Shown: piece after piece, positions 1 through 16,471 of the stretch
Position numbering within the stretch: the first letter of the stretch is position 1
How the letters are laid out: every line of letters begins with the position of its first letter
Origin: Rhynchonema sp. JSB1_4
Taxonomy: Eukaryota > Nematoda > Chromadorea > Monhysterida > Xyalidae
NCBI GenBank assembly: GCA_030248065.1
Contig: JASAMV010003531.1
Location: 1 to 64,000 of the forward strand
Length of the DNA stretch: 64,000 nucleotides
Direction: 5' to 3'
Translations under genes and position numbers: made by a program
Notes under the pieces: generated by a model
Told to the model about the DNA's origin: nothing
The model's database searches: none
The model's input: only the letters and a program-made list of their open reading frames with translations

Positions 1-1250
1 AATCGAAAGTTTCATCACATTCCCTTCCGATCCCAACTAACTACAGTAACCCATACCAAACTTGTCTCTGCTGAGCTCACCACCCCACATCACTAATTTA
101 CCAAATTCCAATCAAATAAGAGTGAAATTCATCGCAAACAATCCTTGAATAACTATGGATGTTCGCCTTTTCCACCGGACCAAAGAAACAAGGGGGACAC
201 AAAGTCCAGCTAACACAACCGACTCGGTACGGGAAATTGAGTTTGAGCAATCAGTGGAGGGAGCTCAATATCGACAGGTATCGCCCAATGGGAATTAAGA
301 GTTGCCGGGGGTCGACTTGATCCTGGTGCTCAGTGATATCAATTTATGTTTTTTTGCTAACCCAGATTTGTTGGTTGTTCGGTGATACTGTGATCAGTGA
401 TTCCTGTTTGACGATTCTAATTAAAACGCCCAGAATAAAAAAACTGCAACTTGACCAACTTTATCGATCGAATTACCCAACTCGAATCACTCGGGCATTC
501 GATCGATAAGGTTGGTCAAGTCGCTCACTTCAGTTTTTTTTTATTCTGGGCGTTTTAATTAGAATCAATCATCAAACGGGATCACTGAGATAATCACAGT
601 ATCACCGAACGACCAACAAATCTGGGCTAGGCAAAAAAACGTAAATTAATATCACTGAATTTCACTAAGCGCCAGATCGAGTCGACCCCAGTAGATCTTG
701 GTCCATTGGGCGATCTATTATATTCGATCTTGAGCTCCCATCATTTCTCCACTCCCACAAGTTGCCTCGAAGCTTCAAAGTTCTGGGCGACCAACGTTGC
801 TCGAGAGGCCAACACGGTTGTGTTTAGCTGGACTGCTTACATCTTGCCATGGTGCTGTTGTTTCTTTTGGTCCGGTGGATAAAAAGGCAAACATCCATAG
901 TTATTCAAGGATTGTTTGCGATGAATTTAGGCTCTTCTTGATTGGAATTTGGTAAATTAGTGATGTGGTGGGTAGGATCAGCAGACGAGTTTGGTATAGG
1001 TTACTGTAGTTAGAAGGGATGTGATGAAAGTTTCGATTGAAGATTGATCGAAAGGTGGACCAAGATCTACTGGGGTCGACTCGATCTGGCGCTTAGTGAA
1101 ATTCAGTGATATTAATTTACGTTTTTTTGCCTAGCCCAGATTTGTTGGTCGTTCGGTGATACTGTGATTATCTCAGTGATCCCGTTTGATGATTGATTCT
1201 AATTAAAACGCCCAGAATAAAAAAAAACTGAAGTGAGCGACTTGACCAAC

Positions 1251-3119
<1,869 letters not shown>

Positions 3120-3540
3120 TGTGAAACTGCACTTATCAGTTCTGGAGCGAAAGTGTGCCTGACGCAAAAGGTCACATGCATGGAGGCCCGTGAGATAACC
3201 TGTCACCACTTCGGGTCAGGCCAGCGCAAAGGCCACTGGATTGGCTCACAATCCAAGCAAGGCATCTGGAGCCCGTTAATCTGATTTATGCTCAACAAGA
3301 TAGAAAAAATAGAGTACCAGTCAGATGAAACAAAATAATAACTCAATGCATGTGAGCAACCAACACAATCAAACACGTGAGCGCTTGGGCACCAACCAAC
3401 TGAACCTCACAAAGGCAGCTTTGAATCACAAACTGTGTGTTTAACAATGTATAAATTTCTGATGTTATTCGCAGCTGGCAACAGTATTTGGTTGATAAAA
3501 AAAGAGATTGCCTAACAAACAAGCCTCAACAACTATTTTC

Positions 3541-3720
3541 GTATCCTAAGTTTTCTCTTCTCTCCCTCTCTTCTCCCCTTTTTTTCCCTTTCCCGGCTCC
3601 CGCGCTTCCCTCGCCCTCCGCTGCTGCAGCCCGTGTTCTCTCCTTTTTTCCTTTTTTCTTTTTTCTGTCATCTATGGTCTCTTTAGTTCTCTATTGGATT
3701 CTTCATTCTTTTATATTTTG
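3541..3720. other. Pyrimidine-rich insertion unique to left arm
   Basis: About 170 bp of C/T-rich sequence sits between the EEF1B2 stop-codon copy (3711) and the conserved flank ending GTATCC (about 3545). In the right arm the two flanks are separated by only about 15 bp (11130-11145). It has no similarity to anything else in the window. Such low-complexity tracts can be genuine insertions or uncorrected long-read noise. Confidence 0.6.
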
Positions 3721-5657
3721 TTGAACGCGGCCACATCGACGGACTGAACGAAAAACCATCGTCAAGAATTCGGATTCCAGCCAATCAACGCTCACCTGAA
3801 TTCATCAACACGAAATACAACAAATGAAGGAAAAAACAAAAAAACATCGCACAAAACAACCAGCCCACTTTCTCACTCCTCGACCACACACCCAATCTGG
3901 AGTTTCTTGATGCCGTAGGCAACCGGAATCTGCTTGGCTAACTGAGCGTCCAGACTATTCCGGATATGTCAAGAAAGACTACTTGCAGCATATCCAAACC
4001 AGCACGACGGGCTCGAGACGCCACTGAGAAACGTTCGAGCGCCACCACCAGCGCCCCGCACATCCATCGCATTCATGCTGCGAACCTCCGCTCCATTCGG
4101 CCGATCGGTCTCGTCGTCCCCGGCTTCCATCACCCCGGACTATTTGCGTCGGACCGGGCTCTGCAGCTAGGCCTTCGATTCCGTTATGTATATATACGTA
4201 TCGGAACACGAAAATTCGCACACACTCTACTTCTTGTCGCGTCCTCTCCGCGTTCCTGCTTGTCGCTCTTTTCCGCGTCGTCTTCCTAATCATAACAAAT
4301 AAAAATAGACAACGACGTGCATCAAAAAAACAAGCAAACAAACAAATGTAGTCATCTAGCTTTTCTTCTAATACACCCGAGGTAGCTCTTCGCCACTTTT
4401 GTGGAAATTCTTTCGCTTGGTCCCCCGCTCCAACCATACCCCCAACTCCAGCTAGCTCCCTCTCCTCACCTCATCCTTCATTCTCTTTTTTACACGTCAC
4501 ATACCTCCGCTTTTCTCTTCCCCTGTTTTGCTCCACAGTATCTCGGCTACTACTTTCTTCTCGACCACTACATCACTGGCTTCGGGTCCAAAAAGTAGGT
4601 GTCTTCAGACCCCAGGTGTCGGGGTTTTTTTGAACCCGACACCCAACCTTACGGTTCAAACCTCAACTTCTAAGAAAGATTTTTGAGAGAAAATTTTCTT
4701 CGAACCAAATGTTTCCGAAGACGCAGAATGTGACATTTTGGTGTCTATTTCGTGTCAAATCTTCGATTCAGTAATTTGAGCCAAAAAATTGCACTATCAT
4801 GCAAATGAGCAAAAATTTGCCTGTTTTTTGTCCAAAAACAGTGTCGGATCTCGTTTTTCAAAAACTAGATGTCGTGTGTCGGTTTTTTCTCTGATCTGCT
4901 GTCGGCTTTTTCTTCTGTGTCGGGTACTTCCAGCTGTCCGGTGTCGGGTACCCCCCCCCCCGCCTCTACCCTAGTCTGAGCGGCGATCGCCGTTTGATTC
5001 GCTCGGTTCGTTTTCCTACTTGCATATGTTTCCACTATGTTACGCAGCTTTCGCATCCTTGCTGTCTCCTTTTTCGTTCTACAGCACGCGCCTTATTCTG
5101 TTTCCTCCGTGCGGGCGCTCCCGTCTACTTCATCTACTCCCACAATATATTCATCCTCATCGCATCAGCCGCACCGCATCGCGACGGCCCGCCTTCGGCC
5201 ACCGGAACAAAAACTCCCGACCTCCGCGCAGAAAAACAAAAGCTAAATAAAAGCTGCATATAAAACAGGCTGTCACTAGTGAGCGTTCGTCTTTTCCAAA
5301 GCTGCAATATGATTGTACCAACGCAAGGCGGCGGGGATTCTTTGCGGGACCACTCAATGCCGGAAAGTGGAATCAGCGTCAGAGTGTCCACCGAATTTCA
5401 GAACGTACGGGAGGGGAAGGCGACGAGCTATCGAGCGCCACCCAAAGACGTGTGGTATTCGGTATCGCTGTATCGTATTATGCATCGGAGTCACGCCATA
5501 CTGGAGCACGGGGCCAACGATACGAGGAAGCGCAAGCGCACTGTACTAATACCCAATTTCAGACAACAAACCCTATTTAATGTACTAAGCGCCGACCAAC
5601 GGGGGAAGTTTTACTTGGTTAGGCAGCGTTGTTCAAATCCTCGAACAAATTGACCAT
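3711..5657 (-). pseudogene. Decayed inverted copy of EEF1B2
   Basis: This is the reverse-strand counterpart of the intact gene at 8740-11130. The start region (ATG at 5657) reads MVNLFEDLNNAA and then hits a stop, whereas the intact gene reads [13 protein letters not shown]. Recognisable pieces include the HALRWY-region exon (about 5300-5420), the [10 protein letters not shown] exon (about 4220-4280), the [10 protein letters not shown] exon (about 4030-4160) and the last residues before the stop near 3711. All carry frame-breaking indels. The damage is much heavier than in the flanking ELP3 copy, which is odd for a single duplication event. Either the tract was not homogenised by gene conversion or it is low-quality sequence. 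Confidence 0.75.
4395..4975 (-). mobile_element. TAGGG-family hAT-like MITE, left-arm copy with nested element
   Basis: Reverse-orientation, diverged counterpart of the nested element at 9538-10335. It shows the GTCGGGTGTCGGGT-type subterminal repeats (4610-4960), the interior phrase with GCAGAATGTGACATTTTGG, and the terminal CTCTACCCTAG (intact copies read CTCTAACCCTA). The nested CAGTGATGTAG element is also represented (about 4400-4595). Both insertions therefore predate the palindrome duplication, if the duplication is real. Confidence 0.7.
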
Positions 5658-6542
5658 TTTTCAGTTTGTTGATTATGCAGCTTCTTTAAAAGCAAATGAA
5701 AAACAAAGCAGCGGTGATTACCGTCTGAGTTAGTGAAAAACAGCTTACCTTATGCTGAAATTTAAAGAGTTTAAGGCATCAACATTAACAGAGCAGTTGG
5801 CGAAGCTCGCCTGAATTTTGTTCAGACTTTTCCGCCGATTTCTGTCATATCTTTTGATTTTTTTATCTTTCTTTGTGAAAATTCACCGCAGTTTCCGTCA
5901 GTTGATTCCGTTTGTGTGAATTTATTCCGCCCGCGCTAGAGCTAGAAGCGAGTAGTAGCGAGGCGAAACGAAAACGAAAAGTGAAGTTGAAGTCAATTAT
6001 TTCTTTCCCTTTTCTTGCAAAAAGGACCGCGCGGTCTTTTTTCCCAACCCGGTGGCGGTGATAAGAAGTGATGAAACTCATTATCCTGCAGAGCCCTGGC
6101 GGAACTCATTATTTCTTTGAAAATAAAACGATTAAACGAATCCCCGTAATGAGTTTTCCCCCCAGCCTTTCCTAGAAGACTCATTATGCATGTTGCAGTG
6201 CCCGGCGTGTATTCAGACCTAAGCCTGATTATAAAAATGGAGAGTTGTAACAGATTAATATTATCTATTAGTAGAAGACACCATAAAAATGAGAGCTTGA
6301 TGAAGGCAGCACTGAAAAAGGAAAAAACAGAGAAATAAATGAAGGCAAAAAAGCGAGCAAGAGCAAATTTAAAAAAATTGCGCAAAAATAAAAACTTTTT
6401 TTGTAAAATACTAAATAAACTAACAACCTAGCCCCATAAAAAGCAGAGAAAAAAACGAGTTCCTAGAGAATCGGCTTTTACAACCATTTTCTAGACTAGG
6501 AAAATTAGAAATTAAATTAACGAAAGAAGAAATTAATAATAG

Positions 6543-6979
6543 CTAGATAAATGGCTGTCTTGTTTCGGCCATGAATGTAGACAAGCACCGATTCAGAACA
6601 GCAGTTAGGCCTGTACTTAAAAAAGTACACCCAGGCGGGTCTTCAGTACATCCTGCTGTTCTACCTGCAACTAACTGGGGCAAAAAAGGTAAAATTTTAA
6701 AAAACAGAAGGCAAAAACTGAGGCTGAAGATAAAAACAAGCGCGATGAGAGCAGGAAAATACATAAAAAACATGCGTAAATGTGTGAATGGCGGAGCAAA
6801 AAACACAGAATGCGATCCAAAACAGAAATAAAAACGAAAAATAAAAAACTCACGGTATCGGAATCCGAGTCAGATTTTGAAGATGAACCAGAGTGCTTTC
6901 GGTCCATCGTCATCGCGTCTTCTTTATTGCTCGCGCTTCCCGTCCTTCTCGTCTTTCCCTTTCTCCCGAAGCCGTGCAT
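6543..6979 (-). CDS. Small unknown gene, left-arm copy
   Basis: Two-exon model on the minus strand: 6979-6854 (42 codons) and 6674-6543 (43 codons plus stop), giving 85 aa. Exon 2 and the end of exon 1 (HSGSSSKSDSDSDT) match the right-arm copy at 7393-7799. The first about 28 residues differ: this copy begins MHGFGRKGKTRRTGS, the other MPGHVRQRGNKRRR. Both N-termini are basic and both are open. I do not recognise the family. The protein has a basic start, an acidic Ser/Asp stretch and a C-terminal part with cysteines (AGCTEDPPGC, LNRCLS). The two copies are head to head about 0.4 kb apart, so a shared promoter in 6980-7392 is possible. It is equally possible that one copy is an artefact. Confidence 0.4.
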
Positions 6980-7392
6980 TCTAATGTTGTGTATAATACC
7001 TTCTATTCGCAGGCGTTACGATTTTTGCGTGTTTGCACTAAATTCCACGATTTCAAACATAACATTAAATTAACTATCACCGCATTACGTCTTAAAAATG
7101 TCTGTGATAAGGACATATTAATGGTGCTTATTAAGCTGTTCGAACGCAATGCTATCCTGTTCACCAGATATAGACTCTATGATCGAAAAGATTTTGCTCA
7201 CTGCATTAGCTCTGATTTTTTATAGATGTCCCACAGTCTGTTGCTTTGAATTTCGGTTTATTATGTTTATTTCCCCCTGCTTTGGTCCCTCTCTTTGTCC
7301 CTGTTTTAGTTCTTTTTTTTTGAAAATTTTTTAGATATCAATCCAGCCTGCCAGTAATATTCACCAACAATTAATTTCCTTTGAAATCGATA
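6980..7392. other. Palindrome spacer / possible divergent promoter
   Basis: This AT-rich stretch has no counterpart in the opposite arm and separates the two head-to-head copies of the small gene. I see no convincing coding exon. If both copies are real genes this must hold their 5' control sequences, but no specific motif is convincing. Confidence 0.5.
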
Positions 7393-7799
7393 ATGCCTGG
7401 ACATGTTCGGCAACGCGGCAATAAACGAAGACGCGATGACGATGGTCACTCTGGTTCATCTTCAAAATCTGACTCGGATTCCGATACCGTGAGTTTTTTA
7501 TTTTTCGTTTTTATTTCTGTTTTGGATCGCATTCTGTGTTTTTTGCTCCGCCATTCACACATTTACGCATGTTTTTTATGTATTTTCCTGCTCTCATCGC
7601 GCTTGTTTTTATCTTCAGCCTCAGTTTTTGCCTTCTGTTTTTTAAAATTTTACCTTTTTTGCCCCAGTTAGTTGCAGGTAGAACAGCAGGATGTACTGAA
7701 GACCCGCCTGGGTGTACTTTTTTAAGTACAGGCCTAACTGCTGTTCTGAATCGGTGCTTGTCTACATTCATGGCCGAAACAAGACAGCCATTTATCTAG
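7393..7799 (+). CDS. Small unknown gene, right-arm copy
   Basis: Exon 1 is 7393-7488 (32 codons, donor CC|GTGAGT) and exon 2 is 7668-7799 (acceptor GCCCCAG, ends TAG), both in phase 0, giving a 75-aa protein. It has a strongly basic start (RQRGNKRRR), an acidic serine-rich linker (SSSKSDSDSDT) and a C-terminal segment with AGRTAGCTEDPPGC and LNRCLSTFMAETRQPFI. There is no signal peptide or obvious membrane helix. It resembles a small nuclear or regulatory protein in composition only, and I cannot name it. It lies at the centre of the palindrome and is duplicated in inverted orientation. The exon 2 nucleotide sequence looks identical in both copies. Confidence 0.5.
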
Positions 7800-8739
7800 C
7801 TATTATTAATTTCTTCTTTCGTTAATTTAATTTCTAATTTTCCTAGTCTAGAAAATGGTTGTAAAAGCCGATTCTCTAGGAACTCGTTTTTTCTCTGCTT
7901 TTTATGGGGCTAGGTTGTTAGTTTATTTAGTATTTTACAAAAAAAGTTTTTATTTTTGCGCAATTTTTTTAAATTTGCTCTTGCTCGCTTTTTTGCCTTC
8001 ATTTATTTCTCTGTTTTTTCCTTTTCATTGCTGCCTTCATCAAGCTCTCACTTTTTATGGTGTCTTCTACTAATAGATAATATTAATCTGTCACAACTTT
8101 CCATTTTTATAATTAGGCTTAGGCTGAATACACGCCGGGCACATGCAACATGCATAATGAGTCTTCCTGGGAAACGGCCCTGGGGGGAAAACTCATTACG
8201 GGGATTCCGTTTAATCCGTTTTATTTTCAAAGAAATAATGAGTCTTCCCGCCAGGGCCTCTGCAGGATAATGAGTCTTCCATCAACCTTCTTATCCACCG
8301 CCACCGGGTTCGAAAAAGACCACCGCCGCCGGTCCCACTTTTTGCAAGAAAAGGGAAAGAAATAAATTGACTTCAACTTCAACTTTTTAGTTTTGGTTTC
8401 GCCTCGCTACCTACTCGCTTCTAGCTCTCACGCGGGCGGAAATAGAATTCACACAAACGGAATCCAACTGACGCGAAACTGCCGGTGAATTTTCCACAAA
8501 GAAAGATAAAAAAATCGCAAAAGATATGACAAAAATCGGGCAAAAATCTGACCCAGAAATTCGGCCAGCCGAGCTTTGGCCAACTCCCTTGTCGATGTCG
8601 TGCCCTTGAACTCCCTTAAATTTTGAGAGAGACGTATGAGTCGAGGTGGTTTTCCCACTGACATCGACGTCAAGTCAACACGCTGCTTTTTTTATTTGAT
8701 TTGCTTTTTCAGAACTGGTGAACTGAACAAACTGAAAAA

Positions 8740-11130
8740 ATGGTTCAATTCAAGGATTTGAAAACAGACGCTGGCTTAACCGAGTTGGACGCCCATTTGG
8801 TCGGCGCTTCATACATTGATGGGTTTGTTGTGTTTCATCGAAATTGGGTATTAGTACAGTGCGCTTGCGCTTCCTCCGTATCATTACGGCCCGGTGCTCA
8901 CCAGTATGGGTGGGCACAATAATACCCAATACCAATACCACCCAATACCAATACCAACACCAGTCTTTGGGTGGCGCTCGATAGCCTCGTCGCCTTCCCC
9001 ATCCCCAGTAACGTTCTGAAATTCAGGTGGACACCATCTGACGCTGATTCCACCACATTTCCGGCATTGAGTGGTCCGCCAAAGAATCACCCGCACGCCT
9101 TGCGTTGGTACAATCATATTGCCAGCTTTGGAAAAGACGAACGCTCAAAGCTAGTTCAACCACTAAGTTTTGATATGCAGCATTTTATTTCATTTTGTTT
9201 TTCTGCACGGAGGTCGGACTTTTTTGTTCCAGGTGGCCGAAGGCGGGCACGTCAGCGATGAACGGTGCGGCTGATGACGAGGATGAGGATGAAGATATCG
9301 ATTTGTTTGGCGAGTCAGATGAAGTTAGACTGCTGTTTTTGAATAGTTCGTCCCTAATTCACTGTTTTGAAGCTAAAATCATCAATAATTTGGCGCATTT
9401 GCTGTTGAACTGAAAAATGTTGAAACAAGTCAATGGATGCGAAAGCTTGCTGTAACATAGTTTTGTGTAAACATTATGCAAGTAGTGATAATCGCAACCT
9501 GAGCCGAATTTCAAATGGCGATTTCGCCACTTCAGACTAGGGTTAGAGGTCGGGGGGGGGGGGTACCCGACACCCGACATCTGGAAGTACCCGACATCTG
9601 AGAAAAAAGCCGACACCCGACAGTTGCAAAAAAACCGACACCCGACATCTAGTTTTTGAAAAAAACCCGACACCCGACACCTGTTTTTGGACAAAAAACA
9701 GGCAAATTTTTGCTCATTTGCATCATTAGTGCAATTTTTTGGCTCAAATTACTGAATCCAAGTATTTTCACACGAAATAGACCCCAAAATGTCACATTCT
9801 GCGTCTTCGGAAACATTTGGTTCGAAGAAAATTTTCTCTCAAAATTCTTCTCTCAGCAAAACTGATGTTTTGAACCGTAAGTGTCGGGTGTCGGGTTCCA
9901 AAAAAACCCCGACACCTGGGGGTACCCGACACCCGACACCTACTCTTTTTTGGCACCCGACAGCCAGTGATGTAGTTGGTCCGAGCAAGAAAGCTAGCTA
10001 GCCGAGTACCCCGATTTTGGGGGTATTGGTCCAGAAGTCAAAAACAGGGGTATAAAAATTGGTCGAAATTATGCTAAAATAAGCCTTAAAATGCGTATTT
10101 TTGTGCACGTGTGAGAAAATTTGAGCGAATTTGACCATTTTGGCCCATAAAATGGTCATTTTGGCACTAAAATCAACACTTTTTTTACTTGGTGACCGGA
10201 GCAAGAAAGCTAGCTGGCCAGTTTGGGGGGTATGGGTTTCGGAGCAAGAAAGCTACCTAGCAGTTGGGGGGTAATACCCCCATACCCCCCCCCCCAACCA
10301 CATCACTGCCGACACCCGACATTTCTCTAACCCTACTTCAGACTTCCACAAGTGGCGAAGTAGCTACCTCGGGTTAAGTCATCATCAGAAAAAAGCTTCG
10401 TATTTTACTCCACCCACTTTGTTTGTTTGCTTGTTTTTTTTTTGATCACGTTCGTTGTTCTATTTTTATTTGTTATGATTCAGGAAGACGACGCGGAAAA
10501 AGAGCGCATCAAGCAGGAACGCTTGAAGGCATACGCTGACAAGAAGTCAAAGAGTGCGTTGCTGAACATAATTTATCCACGTGTTTCCGCAGTCAATTCA
10601 CGTATTTTTGTGTCCACGTAATAACGTGAATCTGAAGGCCCTAGCTTTGCAGAGCCCGGTCCGATCGCCAAATCGTCCGTTGTGTTTGATGTGAAGCCGT
10701 GGGACGACGAGACCGATCTGGCCGAACTGGAGCGGAGTGTTCGCAGCATTGAATGCGATGGATTGTTGTGGGGCGCTGGTTGGTTGGCTCTACGAAACGC
10801 TTTCTTCTTCAGTGGCGTCTTCTCAACCCATGTGCTGGTTTGGATATGCTGCAAGTAGTCTTTCTTTGACATATCCGGAATCATCTCGGTCGCTCATTTT
10901 AGCCAAGCAGATTCCGGTTGCCTACGGCATCAAGAAACTCCAGATTGGGTGTGTGGTCGAGGATGAGAAAGTGGGCTGGTTGTTTTGTGCGATGTTTTTT
11001 TGTTTTTTCCTTCATTTGTTGCATTTCGTGTTGATGAATTCAGGTGAGCGTTGATTGGCTGGAAGAATCGATCACCGAATTTGACGATTTCGTTCAGTCC
11101 GTCGATGTGGCCGCGTTCAACAAAATATAA
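8740..11130 (+). CDS. EEF1B2: Translation elongation factor 1-beta (eEF1B alpha)
   Basis: Guanine-nucleotide exchange factor that recharges eEF1A with GTP in the cytosol. Exons: 8740-8822 ([13 protein letters not shown]...YIDG), 9027-about 9153 (WTPSDADS...HALRWYNHI, the GST-C-like N-terminal domain), about 9244-9323 (acidic linker [16 protein letters not shown]), 10484-10553, 10653-10778 ([11 protein letters not shown]), about 10901-10970 ([18 protein letters not shown]) and the last exon ending in [13 protein letters not shown] at 11130. The C-terminal catalytic exchange domain is complete and ends in the universal AAFNKI. The donor of exon 2 and acceptor of exon 3 are unclear: the frame needs a non-obvious site, or there is a small indel. 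The intron after exon 3 contains a nested pair of MITEs. Total length about 220 aa fits the family. It has a decayed inverted copy at 3711-5657. Confidence 0.93.
9538..10335. mobile_element. TAGGG-family hAT-like MITE (with nested insertion)
   Basis: The termini are TAGGGTTAGAGG and CTCTAACCCTA (inverted repeats), and the element is flanked by a perfect 8-bp duplication CTTCAGAC (9530-9537 and 10336-10343). Subterminal arrays of CCGACACCCGACA repeats occupy both ends. Without the nested element the unit is about 455 bp, matching the copy at 13021-13472. An 8-bp target duplication and a YAGGG-type terminus point to the hAT superfamily. There is no transposase ORF. It sits in an EEF1B2 intron. 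Confidence 0.88.
9965..10308. mobile_element. Nested hAT-like MITE (CAGTGATGTAGTTGG termini)
   Basis: It begins CAGTGATGTAGTTGG and ends CCAACCACATCACTG. It is inserted inside the TAGGG element with flanks CCGACAGC and CCGACACC (7 of 8 identical), as expected of an 8-bp target duplication. The motif GGAGCAAGAAAGCTA recurs internally. It is about 344 bp and has no coding capacity. Confidence 0.78.
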
Positions 11131-11568
11131 AAGAATGTTAGGATACGAAAATAGTTGTTGAGGCTTGTTTGTTAGGCAATCTCTTTTTTTATCAACCAAA
11201 TACTGTTGCCAGCTGCGAATAACATCAGAAATTTATACATTGTTAAACACACAGTTTGTGATTCAAAGCTGCCTTTGTGAGGTTCAGTTGGTTGGTGCCC
11301 AAGCGTTCACGTGTTTGATTGTGTTGGTTGCTCACATGCATTGAGTTATTATTTTGTTTCATCTGACTGGTACTCTATTTTTTTCTATCTTGTTGAGCAT
11401 AAATCAGATTAACCGGCTCCAGATGGCTTGCTTGGATTGTGAGCCAATCCAGTGGCCTTTGCGCTGGCCTGACCCGAAGTGGTGACAGGTTATCTCACGG
11501 GCCTGCATGCATGTGACCTTTTGCGTCAGGCACACTTTCGCTCCAGAACTGATAAGTGCAGTTTCACA

Positions 11569-16196
<4,628 letters not shown>

Positions 16197-16276
16197 ACTC
16201 TTCTGCCTTCATATTGTTCCCTGTTTTTGTTGTGTGTTTTGACTATGCCTTGATCTTGCTTGTTTCAAAGTCATAT

Positions 16277-16300
16277 ACGAATAAATTAATAAACAATTTT
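16277..16300 (+). terminator. Candidate ELP3 polyadenylation signal
   Basis: Two overlapping AATAAA-type hexamers (GAATAAATTAATAAAC) lie about 80 bp after the ELP3 stop and before the PELO start. Position and sequence fit a cleavage/polyadenylation signal; the cleavage site is not visible. Confidence 0.6.
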
Positions 16301-16471
16301 GTTGTTGCGGGACTGTTGCGCTGTTTGCAGTTTTAAATCTGCCCCCACCGTCATCACGGTCATGTATCGGTATCACAAACTAATTTGCTCCTGTTTTCAA
16401 TCATTTTAAACGCCTCTTTTGTAGATGATATCCTGATATCACAAGTCAATGACGCAAACTTGTTTACAATC

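Noticed and set aside
3979..4437. 152-codon open frame on the minus strand in the left arm
   Set aside because: It is a scrambled, frame-shifted reading of the EEF1B2 copy and its intron MITE; the right-arm counterpart is coding in other frames.
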